A DNA stretch of 64,000 bases from NCBI RefSeq assembly GCF_026151335.1, contig NZ_JAMQPP010000001.1. The stretch is one strand, 5' to 3'. Of the stretch, positions 1 to 8,991 are shown in pieces. Origin of the DNA: Leptospira_A soteropolitanensis (GTDB taxonomy: Bacteria > Spirochaetota > Leptospiria > Leptospirales > Leptospiraceae). Positions within the stretch are counted from its first letter, which is position 1. Each line of letters begins with the position of its first letter. The notes below the pieces were generated by a model. It did no database searches and was not told the DNA's origin. It saw only the letters and a list, made by a program, of their open reading frames with translations. The position numbers and the translations under genes were made by a program.

Positions 1-1011
1 ATCAGGATCACCGACTAATCAAAGTTTAAGTTCTCCTTATGGGGTGGTTGGCGATTCTTCGGGAGGAGTCTATATTTCGGGTGTCAACCGAGTGTTATTC
101 TATCCATCAAATACAACCGCTTCGACAAGGGTTTATGGACAGTTCGGATTCTACAATTGTGACTTGGCGAATGTTGATTCTAGTGGAACTTGTTTCGGAA
201 ATGTTGTTAGTGCCAATTCCTTAAGTAATGTTCGTGGATTGGGAATGAATCAAGACGATGGTTTGTATGCAGTGGATATGGCAAACAATCGAGTGTTACA
301 TTTTCCGAAAAATACTTCGATTCCTACAGTTGTTATGGGCAACCAGGGTTTTCGACTTCTACGGCAGGTGCTGCCAGTGCCACAACGCTAAGTACGCCCA
401 TTGCTGTCACCCAAGCGTCCGACGGTGGAGTCTATATTTCAGAATCTGCTTACCATCGTATCCTTTACTTTCCACCAGGGTCCACTACTGCCAGCCGTGT
501 TTATGGACAACCTGATTTTACCACTAGTTCTTCTGGATGTTCCAATATTAAAATGAGCAGTCCCAATGGAATGATTTCAGATTCGGAAGGTGGATTGTAC
601 GTCTCAGACAATGGCAATAGTCGAGTGCTCTATTTTGCCCCAGGTTCCACAACTGCCACTAGGGTATATGGGCAATCAGATTTTATCACAAGCGGTGGTG
701 GAGGTGGTTCAACCAGTCTTTCTGGTCCCACTGGTTTAGCCTTAGACCAAAGTGATAGTCTATTTGTTTCGGATACAGGTAACAACCGTGTGGTGATGTA
801 TCCGAGAACTACCCAAACAGAAGGGATCGCCGCAGTGGCAGTCTTTGGTCAGTTCAATGATCTAAACTGTTCTGTGAACAACAATGGTGGAAGTTGTAAC
901 GCAGGAATCATTGGACCGAAAAGTCTATATTCCCCTACTGGAATTTTTTTCAACAAATTCGGTCAGCTTTATATTGCAGACCGAATGAACAATAGAGTGT
1001 TAGTTTACTAG
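1..1011 (+). CDS. NHL-repeat beta-propeller protein, 5' partial and frameshifted
   Basis: The reading frame is open from the window edge, so the N terminus lies outside. The protein is built of repeats of roughly 60-70 residues with the cores 'SPYGVV.DSSGGVYIS', 'NRVLFYP' and 'TRVYGQ.DF', which is the NHL/SMP-30-like beta-propeller pattern; such proteins are usually exported or surface-bound and mediate protein or ligand contacts. Frame 2 carries the first part and stops at 391. From about 340 the repeat pattern continues without loss in frame 1 (GQPGF, then SDGGVYIS, NSRVLYFAPG) to the stop at 1011. The switch lies in the GGG run near 336-339 and is restored by adding one base. This may be a real one-base deletion (a pseudogene or phase-variable state) or a sequencing error. 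No enzyme motif is visible and the ligand is unknown. Confidence 0.75.
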
Positions 1012-1019
1012 ACTTGTCT

Positions 1020-1931
1020 TTACTTTACTGGTTCTGCCGAAACTTCTACTTCTGGAAGTGATGCTCTTAAATACCCTGATTGTAAAACAGCCACTTGGCC
1101 TTGTTCACTAGTTAGGAAAGTAACAAAGGCATCAATTTTATCACCTTGGTCTGTTTTATAAATAATAAAAAGCTCACGTGCCAATTTATATTTTCTATCA
1201 TAAACATTACGTACTGATGGTGCTACATAAGGATCTTTGATAGTTTTGGCATAATCCAAAGCTTTTAACTTATCTTTGTTTTCAACAAGTGCGGATCCCA
1301 TACCCATATAACCAATGCTATTTGGATTTTCTTGGATAAATTTAGACATTTCTGCATTATCTTTTGCAATTTTAGCATCTTTAGAAAAATCATTGGTTTT
1401 GTATTCGTTAAACTCATTTAAACCCAAATCTTTTCTTTTGAGAATATGGTTTTGAAAGTAATCTTGGGTTCCCGATTTATCATTACGAATGACAATCGAA
1501 ATAGGAGCATCTATACCTCCAACTTCCTTCCAGTTTTTAATTTTGCCAGAAAAAATATCGGAAGTTTGACTTAAGTTCAATTTAGAAATTGTATTTTTTG
1601 GATTTACCACAAGAGCTACACCATCGTAAGCCAATCTTACTTTTTCTAAGTTTCCGGTTTTACGAAGATCATCAAATTCAGCTTGGTTTAAATCGCGAGA
1701 AGAAACAGCCATATCAATTTCACCTTTTCGCAGTCTGTCAATTCCGGATTCGGATCCTCCACCTTCGACTATTACACGAACATTAGAATTTACTTTTTCG
1801 TATTCAGCACTTAAATAACGCATCATACTGTTCATGGTTTCAGAACCCGCCACTTTTAAGGTTTGTTTTTCCTTACAAGCGACAAAGTTAATTGTAATCA
1901 AAATGTAAAAAAGCAGAGAAAGGTTTTTCAT
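1020..1931 (-). CDS. PstS-like phosphate-family substrate-binding lipoprotein
   Basis: A 303-residue periplasmic binding protein of the PstS/PBP-like family. It has a lipoprotein signal peptide with lipobox NFVAC ending at about residue 19, so it is probably membrane-anchored in the periplasm. Ligand-loop motifs typical of phosphate binders are present: 'AGSETM' near residue 28, 'EGGGSESG' near residue 57 and 'NDKSGTQDYF' in the second lobe. The family delivers phosphate to a PstCAB ABC importer, but no pstC, pstA or pstB lies nearby, so it acts with a transporter encoded elsewhere or serves as a sensor. Its ATG overlaps by 2 bases the first ATG of the divergent OmpA gene, so either their promoters overlap or the OmpA gene starts later. 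A PhoB/PhoR-like pair is encoded at the other end of the window. Confidence 0.85.
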   Translation of the reverse strand: MKNLSLLFYILITINFVACKEKQTLKVAGSETMNSMMRYLSAEYEKVNSNVRVIVEGGGSESGIDRLRKGEIDMAVSSRDLNQAEFDDLRKTGNLEKVRLAYDGVALVVNPKNTISKLNLSQTSDIFSGKIKNWKEVGGIDAPISIVIRNDKSGTQDYFQNHILKRKDLGLNEFNEYKTNDFSKDAKIAKDNAEMSKFIQENPNSIGYMGMGSALVENKDKLKALDYAKTIKDPYVAPSVRNVYDRKYKLARELFIIYKTDQGDKIDAFVTFLTSEQGQVAVLQSGYLRASLPEVEVSAEPVK

Positions 1932-3402
1932 GGTAATTCAGGTAAAGCCAAAAATCAATCCTTCGTCAATCGCAAAAACCGCGAGTTTTTTCCATTTACC
2001 CTATCAGTTTTTCAAAAAATACCCCGATCTTTGTTTTGTGAAAACTCCCTACCGACTCATCATACTTTGTTTTGTAATATTTCTAACCTTTCAAGGATCG
2101 ACCCCTGTTCCTGCTGGAAAAACCTCTTTTCAGTGGAAATGGAAAGAAAACCAAGTATTAGAGCTGAATGAATACCACGACGTTTTTTTTCGGGTCGGTA
2201 CAAAAACTGTAGAAAGGGAAGATAAAAACCGTGTTGTGATGAAACCCAAAAAATGTTCATCTGACTCTTGTTTGGTGAATTCTTGGTTTGATACCTATAT
2301 TCGTTATGGGAAAACTTCCGGCCCTTTTTGGAAGGACAAAGAATTTACTTCAGACTTTACCCTTTTTCGAAATGGTCGGTATGAAGTTCCTAATGAATTT
2401 ACAATGCCTAACCTCCGTAGTTTTCCTAGTTTCCCTGAAACGCCAGTTTCTGTTTCCGATGTTTGGAAACTACCTGCAGAAGAATCTTTCGACTTTAGCA
2501 CCGAACGCATTCGAGTCAAAGTGATTCCCGAATATACTTTCCAAGGAATTTTTCCTTGGTCAGAAGGAAATTATAAAGGGAATTGTGAAAAGATCACTTA
2601 TACCTATCCCATCTTTTATGCAAAACCAGAAGGTGAAAAGATGCTACCAAACGTACCATACAAGATTTTTGGTTTTGCTTCCGGTACCGTTTTTTTTAAT
2701 GCAGCGCGAGGTGTTCCTGAATTCAAAGAAGTAAAATTATCATATACTTTTATTTATCCCAACGGAACCGTACAGGAAGCAAACTTTCATATCAAAGGAA
2801 TTTATTTCTTTCGTAACCAAGTAAATGCCAAAGATAAAGAATCCATTCGTGAAGACATCCTCGAAGATTTAATTGTAGGATATACGGGAGGTCCGAATCG
2901 TCAGAAGTTAGGCGACGCAATTACAGATCCTCTCAAAGGAAAAGTAGCGAATGGAGAAAACTTAGGTAGAATTACGGATACAGGTGAAATTCCTTCGCCT
3001 GAAAAAGATTCAAATCCAGAGAAACTTCCGATATCTGTTCGTACTTCCGAAGATGGAATTGTATTCTCCTTAGATTCTATTCTTTTTGATTTTAATAACA
3101 GCAAATTAAAACCCGATGCAGAAACTGCGGTTGCTAAAATTGCAGAAATTCTCAAAAAATATCCTGACAGAGAAATTAGAGTATCGGGCCATACAGACAA
3201 TATAGGAAAAAAAGAATACAATACAAAACTCTCAGAAGAAAGAGCTAAGTCCGTCCTCCATTCGTTAGTTGATAATCACAAATTAGATGAAAAACATATT
3301 TCCTTTAAAGGTTATGGAGACGAACTACCGGTCGCCCCCAATGATAGTGAAGAGAATCGTCATAAAAACCGTCGTGTGGAAATTACATTAGTATTGGATT
3401 AA
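1930..3402 (+). CDS. OmpA-family peptidoglycan-binding protein
   Basis: The C-terminal third is a clear OmpA-like domain (about residues 375-488): 'ILFDFNNSKLKPDA', 'VSGHTDNIG', 'LSEERAKSV' and 'NRHKNRRVEI'. In this family the domain binds the diaminopimelate of peptidoglycan and tethers the outer membrane or a lipoprotein to the wall. The N-terminal 330 residues match no family I recognise. The start is uncertain. ATG at 1930 has a fair upstream AAAGG but gives an unusually long basic leader before the hydrophobic stretch 'LIILCFVIFLTF'. GTG at 2038 puts that stretch in a normal signal-peptide position and leaves about 106 bp to the divergent pstS-like gene, but it has no good RBS. It ends 3 bases before the convergent acyltransferase gene. 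Confidence 0.85.
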   Translation: MVIQVKPKINPSSIAKTASFFHLPYQFFKKYPDLCFVKTPYRLIILCFVIFLTFQGSTPVPAGKTSFQWKWKENQVLELNEYHDVFFRVGTKTVEREDKNRVVMKPKKCSSDSCLVNSWFDTYIRYGKTSGPFWKDKEFTSDFTLFRNGRYEVPNEFTMPNLRSFPSFPETPVSVSDVWKLPAEESFDFSTERIRVKVIPEYTFQGIFPWSEGNYKGNCEKITYTYPIFYAKPEGEKMLPNVPYKIFGFASGTVFFNAARGVPEFKEVKLSYTFIYPNGTVQEANFHIKGIYFFRNQVNAKDKESIREDILEDLIVGYTGGPNRQKLGDAITDPLKGKVANGENLGRITDTGEIPSPEKDSNPEKLPISVRTSEDGIVFSLDSILFDFNNSKLKPDAETAVAKIAEILKKYPDREIRVSGHTDNIGKKEYNTKLSEERAKSVLHSLVDNHKLDEKHISFKGYGDELPVAPNDSEENRHKNRRVEITLVLD

Positions 3403-3405
3403 CGA

Positions 3406-4674
3406 CTAACCGATTTGTAAATCCAGTCCCACGGAATAAGGCGGAACAATTGGTTCACTAATCTTTTTTCCGCGTTCTAACAAAGTTTCCTTTTCTTTAC
3501 GTATTTCTATAAGCAAACTTTGAATGGCTTCTTTTTTGTTCGATTGGTATAACTTATAATAAGGAGTAACAGAAAATGCCGGTGCAACCACCACATGTGC
3601 TTTCCTTGCCCTTGCCTCAGTTTTCCCAAAAATATGTTTTTCAAAACTACAAATCCATTCCATCAATCGTTCCGCAGATGGCCATTGAATTAAGTTTTTT
3701 GGTTTGGTAATGATAAAAGCATAAGCTGTATCTACCAACTGTTTGGCTCTACGAATATTTTGGTCTGTTAGATTCTTAGGTGTAGAAGAAAGAGGAGAAC
3801 CTGCTTCTAAACTTTCTATGGCCATAAAAAGGAGCCTAAGCTTCTGAATGGCGTTGTCGGACTCATGAAATTTAACACCTAAAATGGATGCCGCTAAATT
3901 GAGAGCCGTATGTCTTGCTCTTCCTAAGCGATAGTCAAAATCTTTTCCATCCGTTTCCGCACGAGGAATGCCTAATTCAAATTCCGTTTCTTCCAGAATC
4001 ACTCGACCAACAGTAAGAAATCTTCTTAACAATGTCCGTCCACCTGGATAAAGTTTGAGTTTACGTTCAATGCGAGAAAGCGAATTCTCAATTTCAGCAA
4101 GGATGGAATCTCTTGTACCGGAAATTTTATATTTCACAAAGGTAGGTTGGATCCATAATTCGGCTTTTGGATCTTTTTTTAAGGCTTCTTCCAATCCCCA
4201 AAAAGATACCTGGGCAACACCAGGCATAAAAGAAACTAAATTATCATTTTCTCCAGATACCATTCCTTCTGGATACATAACAAGTTTACCGTCACTTTCA
4301 GCTAATATTTGCTTTGTGGTCTTAATCGCATTACGATTTAATCTTCCCGTGATCACTGAAAAAGCTCCTACTCGTTTGATCACTTCACCGACCAAACCAA
4401 ATCCCCAATTAAAAATACTCCGGGATGCCATAAAATGAAACCTTGTTCCTATTTTGTTTGCGACGTAATAAGCAATGATAGGTTCTAAATCCGTTGGTTG
4501 GTTGGATAAATATAATACTCTTTTATTTTTAATCTCATTTAATCGAAGTTCATCTTCCTTTGAAATCTCTACGCCATCGATATTGAAAAGGAGTTTGGAA
4601 AGAATTGGAAAACTTATATCCAAGCCCAATGCAATGGGGAATTCAAAACGTGGCGGAATAAAAAGGTCTTTCAT
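3406..4674 (-). CDS. PlsC-like 1-acylglycerol-3-phosphate acyltransferase homologue, altered motif I
   Basis: The fold matches the PlsC/LPLAT family, whose members move acyl chains onto lysophospholipids at the inner membrane. Motif III is visible as 'MYPEGMVSGEND' (about residue 133) and a motif-II-like 'GAFSVITGRLNRNAIK' precedes it. Motif I, normally NHxxxxD, reads N-Q-P-T-D-L-E at residues 58-64: the general-base His is Gln and the Asp is Glu. Activity is therefore doubtful, or the protein has a different role. About 230 C-terminal residues beyond the domain are unassigned. I chose ATG 4674 (MKDLFIPP); a TTG at 4743 would extend it by 23 residues into the end of the upstream sulfatase gene. 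Probably co-transcribed with the sulfatase-fold gene, 47 bp upstream. Confidence 0.75.
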   Translation of the reverse strand: MKDLFIPPRFEFPIALGLDISFPILSKLLFNIDGVEISKEDELRLNEIKNKRVLYLSNQPTDLEPIIAYYVANKIGTRFHFMASRSIFNWGFGLVGEVIKRVGAFSVITGRLNRNAIKTTKQILAESDGKLVMYPEGMVSGENDNLVSFMPGVAQVSFWGLEEALKKDPKAELWIQPTFVKYKISGTRDSILAEIENSLSRIERKLKLYPGGRTLLRRFLTVGRVILEETEFELGIPRAETDGKDFDYRLGRARHTALNLAASILGVKFHESDNAIQKLRLLFMAIESLEAGSPLSSTPKNLTDQNIRRAKQLVDTAYAFIITKPKNLIQWPSAERLMEWICSFEKHIFGKTEARARKAHVVVAPAFSVTPYYKLYQSNKKEAIQSLLIEIRKEKETLLERGKKISEPIVPPYSVGLDLQIG

Positions 4675-4721
4675 ACAATTGTCTTGATAAGTAAGCCAAA
4701 CCCCTTTGTCAATACGAGCAA

Positions 4722-7058
4722 TTATTCGTGAATGTATCCCCAAGTTTCTAATATTTTTTTAACTTCTTTTCCCATCTCGCGTTGCACATCGGATTCCCTT
4801 GTTCCACTAAAGGCTCCATCATTGTAAACCCAAGGTAGAGGAGAGGAAAAAAATCCGTCTGGTTGTCTTTCGGCGACAATTAAGTCTTCTAAATTGGTAA
4901 TAGATCTTTGGTACTCCAATCCATACCTCCCAAAACGAACAGGAATCGTTTTTCCATTCCGTGAAAAACTAAAAAAAGCACCAAGTTCTGGATTTACAGT
5001 TTTGAATACGAGCTCCTCACCTTGCGCAACCGAAGAAGGTTTCGATTCCTTTTGTAGTGAGATTGTTTTTGCCGAACCAGAATTCAAATGGATCGTATCA
5101 GAAACCTCCCAATCATAAATGGATCCTTGGACATTTAAGGAAAGGAAGTCGCGGCAAATAGACTCGGAACAGGGTGGGATTAAAATTCTTAAATTGTTTC
5201 GTTTTAAAAAATTTTCCCGACGAAAATCGGTCCTTGCCATCTGTAATAGGTCTGCACCTTCTGGAATCGGACTTAAGTTATTTCTTTCCTCTGGATCTTT
5301 TTTTAAATCATACAATTCTTCTGCCATAGTATGGGGTTCTCCAGCAGAAGTTCGCCTAACTGTCGTAAACCCCGGATATCTACGAATGTATTTATAATTT
5401 TCCGTCCGAACTGACTCTGACATTCTTCCTTCTGTATATATAAACTTCTCCTTTGGACAAATATTTGTTATGCGAATGCATGAAGAATAATCAACACCTT
5501 GGTAAGTAGAATTTTTCGGTAACAAATCTAGAAATCCTAAAACAGTTGGAGCCAGTGACAATAAAGAAGACTGACCCGGAATTCGGATTTGTCCATTTCT
5601 AGATTGATTTGCAATCTCGGAATTCAAATTTTCCCTGATAGACTGAGGAAGTTTGATAAAATATGGGACATTTATTTCCTCATCATAATGAGTTTCCCCA
5701 TGACCAAACCGAGTCTGCATAATAAAATGATAACTATAATCGTGATGTGCACTAAAAAGTTCCCCATGATCACCGGTGACAATGATCATAGTTTCTTCAT
5801 ATACCCCTTCTTTCTTTAAAGCATCCACCAACCTGCCAATTTCACGATCGGTATAATGCATCTCGCCTAGGTAACGCTGCACCGGAGATTCATATTTATA
5901 AAATACATCAGAGGGAACAATGGATCGAACCGCGGCCATATCCTCTGGCGGAGGAGAATAAGAAGCATGGGGAGTATTCAAATTAAAATGTAAAAAATAA
6001 GGTTTGTCTTTGTATTCGATGACAAATTGGATTGCTTTGTTTGTAAGAACTTCTGTGTCCACAATATCCATTCCCACTTGAAAGGAATTATGAAATCCCA
6101 AATCCAAACCCACGGTAGTGTAATCTAAAAAGAAAACATTATTCATAATGGTCTGGGTAAAGTAACCCGCTTCGCGAAAGGTTTTAGTTAAGTTGTCTCT
6201 TTTTTTTCCATAATAAACTTTTCTCTGGTAAGGTTTTGTTGAAAACCAAGAATTCCCCAAACCCAGGTTAGACGAATACTCAGAATGGAAAAATGACATC
6301 ATAGAAGGTTTGGTCCAGTTTCCATTTGCAAAAGGATTTTCAAAAAATACAGATTCCTTTGCCATTTTGTCCATCACTGGAGTCACTGAATGCGGATACC
6401 CATAGGATCCAAAAAAATCCTTCCTGGCTGAATCAATCACAATGAGAATCACCGACTTGGGTTTTTCCAAACTTTGTTTTCCAGAAGGATTCTTATCCTT
6501 TGGATATAACAAAGGTTCTCCGACAAATAAATAACTATCCGCGCTATCCCAAACCAACCGAAGAGATCCAGATTCGCCGATTTCCAATACAACTTTTTTA
6601 TTAATCCAATCTTCTTTAGATAATCCGGTAAGATCCCATTCTGTTAAAACAGATTCTCCTGAATAAATTTTTAAGATTCCTGAAACTTGACTTTGAAATT
6701 CCGTTCCACCTAACAAACCTACGAGAGAAGAAAATTCATAACTTCCTTTCGGAATTTTGAATTCATACTCTTGCCCTGGCGGAAAAAAAAGGGAATCCAA
6801 GGAATGATTTAAAAAAATCTCTTTGTTTGTATTAAAAGTAATTTGTGTATTTTCCCATTTGCGAGAGAGAGGAAGCCCACTTTGGCGACCTGGATTCTTT
6901 TTCCAATGATAGGGTAATAAATCTTTAGAAATCGAAATTTTGGATTTTGCATTTCGTAATTCCAAAACCAGATCCACGGGGAAACGCCTTTCCGATTTGT
7001 TCAAACAGCTGAAGAGACAAAAAAAGATCGTTAAGGCGAAGGGAAGAGTCGCTCGCAT
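4722..7058 (-). CDS. Sulfatase/alkaline-phosphatase-superfamily lipoprotein
   Basis: A 778-residue protein with a lipoprotein signal (LFSC, Cys about residue 18), so membrane-anchored. Residues 1-200 are an unassigned beta-rich region. From about 202 comes the sulfatase fold: 'LIVIDSARKDFFGSYGYP' (metal-binding Asp, about 209), 'NWTKPSMMSFF' at the nucleophile position, and 'VTGDHGELF' plus a following His-rich stretch for the second metal site. Classical sulfatases have Cys or Ser in C/S-x-P-S-R, modified to formylglycine. Here the position is Thr in TKPSM, so this may be a phospho- or phosphoethanolamine-type transferase or hydrolase and not a sulfatase. ATG 7058 was chosen because it starts the signal peptide; an upstream start would overlap the divergent hydrolase region. 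The substrate is unknown. Confidence 0.8.
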   Translation of the reverse strand: MRATLPFALTIFFCLFSCLNKSERRFPVDLVLELRNAKSKISISKDLLPYHWKKNPGRQSGLPLSRKWENTQITFNTNKEIFLNHSLDSLFFPPGQEYEFKIPKGSYEFSSLVGLLGGTEFQSQVSGILKIYSGESVLTEWDLTGLSKEDWINKKVVLEIGESGSLRLVWDSADSYLFVGEPLLYPKDKNPSGKQSLEKPKSVILIVIDSARKDFFGSYGYPHSVTPVMDKMAKESVFFENPFANGNWTKPSMMSFFHSEYSSNLGLGNSWFSTKPYQRKVYYGKKRDNLTKTFREAGYFTQTIMNNVFFLDYTTVGLDLGFHNSFQVGMDIVDTEVLTNKAIQFVIEYKDKPYFLHFNLNTPHASYSPPPEDMAAVRSIVPSDVFYKYESPVQRYLGEMHYTDREIGRLVDALKKEGVYEETMIIVTGDHGELFSAHHDYSYHFIMQTRFGHGETHYDEEINVPYFIKLPQSIRENLNSEIANQSRNGQIRIPGQSSLLSLAPTVLGFLDLLPKNSTYQGVDYSSCIRITNICPKEKFIYTEGRMSESVRTENYKYIRRYPGFTTVRRTSAGEPHTMAEELYDLKKDPEERNNLSPIPEGADLLQMARTDFRRENFLKRNNLRILIPPCSESICRDFLSLNVQGSIYDWEVSDTIHLNSGSAKTISLQKESKPSSVAQGEELVFKTVNPELGAFFSFSRNGKTIPVRFGRYGLEYQRSITNLEDLIVAERQPDGFFSSPLPWVYNDGAFSGTRESDVQREMGKEVKKILETWGYIHE

Positions 7059-7141
7059 ATGGAACCAGTTTGGAAAACAGGTTTCCGAAGAACAGGAAAA
7101 GTTCTTTCTTTTTAGGTTTCCATCGTCCATCCTTGACATCT

Positions 7142-8008
7142 ATGAGTAATTGGGAACAAGCCTACTCCCGTGAGGAGTCTACCTTTCAAAATAAAGACGG
7201 TGGTAAAATTTATTACCAAATTTACCGACCAAAATCGGGAGTCAAACGTGTCCTTGTGGTTCACCACGGAATAGGGGAACACGGTGGCCGTTACAATTTT
7301 TTATTGGAGGCTATGGCGGAACGCAATTACGCCATCTATCTCATCGATTGCCGTGGTCATGGTAAATCCGATGGCCGTCGAGGGGTCATCACTCATTTCT
7401 CTGACTTTTTTGCTGACCTCAAAGAACTCATCGATATCGCCAAACGAAATGAAGGTGTAAGTAAAGTCACATTGCTTGGTCATTCGATGGGAGCAGCTAT
7501 TACTTTTCTTTACACTGCTACAGATAACTATCAAAATGATTTAGATGCTTACATTTGTAGTGCACTTCCTATCAAAGTCAAAACCGACTTAGTCATGGAT
7601 ATCAAAAAGGCCGCAGGTGGTTTTTTAGCCAAAGCACTTCCTACTCTCACGATTCCTACAGGACTCAATGTAAATCTAATTTCACGCGATAAGTCAGTAG
7701 TAGAAGCTTATGTAAAAGACCCTTTAGTGCATGGAAACGTATGTACATACTTAGGCGACTATTTACTCAACTGCTACACTCTTGCGTTAGAATCAGCTAC
7801 AAAAATCACAATACCAATTTATATGTTTCACGGGAAAGAAGACCAAATTGCGCTTCCTGAAGGAACCACGGATGCATTTGAACGTGTGGCATCCAAAGAC
7901 AAAACGATAAGACTTTTTGATGATTTATATCATGAAACCATGAACGAACTTCCAAAAGACAGAGCAATCGTCTTAAAAGAGTTAGTTGCTTGGATCGACA
8001 AACACTAA
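7142..8008 (+). CDS. Alpha/beta hydrolase, monoacylglycerol-lipase-like (S33 family)
   Basis: A 288-residue hydrolase. 'VHHGIGEHGGRY' (oxyanion region), 'DCRGHGKSDG', the nucleophile elbow 'LGHSMGA', the acid loop 'HGKEDQI' and 'LYHETMNEL' with the catalytic His give a complete Ser-Asp-His triad. This pattern is typical of monoglyceride lipase/lysophospholipase-like members that cleave acyl esters. No signal peptide is seen, so it is probably cytoplasmic. ATG 7142 (MSNWEQ) is preferred over an in-frame start at 7070 because the earlier codons would run into the divergent sulfatase-fold gene and show no family similarity. The hydratase pair follows after 13 bp, so the three genes probably form an operon acting on acyl groups or acyl-CoAs. 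Confidence 0.85.
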   Translation: MSNWEQAYSREESTFQNKDGGKIYYQIYRPKSGVKRVLVVHHGIGEHGGRYNFLLEAMAERNYAIYLIDCRGHGKSDGRRGVITHFSDFFADLKELIDIAKRNEGVSKVTLLGHSMGAAITFLYTATDNYQNDLDAYICSALPIKVKTDLVMDIKKAAGGFLAKALPTLTIPTGLNVNLISRDKSVVEAYVKDPLVHGNVCTYLGDYLLNCYTLALESATKITIPIYMFHGKEDQIALPEGTTDAFERVASKDKTIRLFDDLYHETMNELPKDRAIVLKELVAWIDKH

Positions 8009-8021
8009 GGAGACAATGCCA

Positions 8022-8459
8022 ATGGCAATAACAAAAGATATAGTTGGAAAAAAACTAGATCGTTTTGATTTCACAGTGGAACGAGGAAAGATCAAAGAAT
8101 TCTGCCTCGCCATCAACGAAAAAAACCCAATCTATTTTGACGTAGAAGAAGCAAAAAAAGCAGGATACTCAGATGTTCCCGCTCCACCAACTTTCCCTAC
8201 GGTCATTATGTTTTGGGGATACCCAAAGATTTGGAACGATATGGCGGAACTCGGTATCGACCTTTCCAAAATCCTTCACTTAAAAGAAGAGTATACGTAT
8301 CATAAAATTCTGTATCCGGGCAAAGTGTACGCACAGTCCGAAATTTCCGATGTAAAAGTGGGAAGAGCAGAAATCGTAACTTTCAAAACAACCATCTACG
8401 ATGAAAAAGATGATCCTATCCTTTCTGCTGAGATGGCGATTTTCATTCGTAAGGATTAA
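8022..8459 (+). CDS. MaoC-like/FAS1-type dehydratase N-terminal-domain protein (HadA-like subunit)
   Basis: A 145-residue hot-dog-fold protein. The start 'DIVGKKLDRFDFTVERGKIKEFCLAI' and 'PAPPTFPTVIMFWG' are typical of the MaoC N-terminal (FAS1-like) dehydratase domain found in HadA. In the known two-subunit enzymes this half binds the acyl chain and the partner carries the catalytic Asp-His. The partner is the next gene, 15 bp downstream. AGGAG lies 9 bases before ATG 8022, so I chose that over ATG 8016, which has only 3 bases of spacing. Likely role: half of an (R)-specific enoyl-thioester hydratase/dehydratase. Chain-length preference and acyl carrier (CoA or ACP) are not visible. Confidence 0.85.
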   Translation: MAITKDIVGKKLDRFDFTVERGKIKEFCLAINEKNPIYFDVEEAKKAGYSDVPAPPTFPTVIMFWGYPKIWNDMAELGIDLSKILHLKEEYTYHKILYPGKVYAQSEISDVKVGRAEIVTFKTTIYDEKDDPILSAEMAIFIRKD

Positions 8460-8474
8460 TACAGGAGGCTAACA

Positions 8475-8894
8475 ATGGCAAAAATTCAATTTGATAAAGT
8501 AGAAGTTGGTCAAACTCTTCCTCCACTCGACATCCCAGTGATCGAACATGCGAATTTAGTTCGTTATGCGGGTGCATCGGGAGATTTTAACCCTATCCAC
8601 AATGATCCAGACTTCGCAAGAAAAGCAGGCCTTGATGGTACTATCTCTCACGGTATGTATGTTATGGCACAAGTTGGAAGACTTTGCACTTCTTGGGCTG
8701 ACCAAAAAGACATCGCATACTTTGGAGTGACTTTCAAAGCTATGACTAAACTCGGTGAAAAACTCACTTGCGTGGGAACTATCAAAAAGAAATTTGAAAA
8801 AGACGGTAAAAAAACAGTTACTGTGCTCGTTGAAGCAAAAAACGAAGCTGGCGAAGTCAAAGCCGGTGGAGATTTAGTCGTAAACGCAGTATAA
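8475..8894 (+). CDS. MaoC-family (R)-specific hydratase (HadB-like subunit)
   Basis: A 139-residue hot-dog protein with the hydratase-2 motif 'YAGASGDFNPIHNDPDFA': the Asp (GD) and His (PIH) are the catalytic pair of MaoC/PhaJ/HadB enzymes. Substrate-loop 'GTISHGMYVMAQVGRL' is also typical. With the preceding HadA-like subunit it should form a heterodimeric hydratase/dehydratase acting on 2-enoyl or 3-hydroxyacyl thioesters in fatty acid metabolism. A strong RBS (AGGAGG) precedes the ATG, and a terminator follows about 60 bp downstream, ending the apparent operon. Confidence 0.88.
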   Translation: MAKIQFDKVEVGQTLPPLDIPVIEHANLVRYAGASGDFNPIHNDPDFARKAGLDGTISHGMYVMAQVGRLCTSWADQKDIAYFGVTFKAMTKLGEKLTCVGTIKKKFEKDGKKTVTVLVEAKNEAGEVKAGGDLVVNAV

Positions 8895-8953
8895 AAACAA
8901 AGTTTAGTTTCTTTTATCACTTTCTAAGAAATCCAAATAAAAGAACAAAATTT

Positions 8954-8990
8954 AAAAAAGGCATCTTGCGAAAGTTAGGTGCCTTTTTTA
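8954..8990 (+). terminator. Rho-independent terminator after the HadAB-like pair
   Basis: An inverted repeat AAAAAAGGCATC / GGTGCCTTTTTT separated by about 14 bases (one G-T pair) ends in a T run. It sits about 60 bp past the HadB-like stop on the same strand. The A-tract on the left arm means it could also work on the other strand. Confidence 0.7.
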
Positions 8991-8991
8991 T

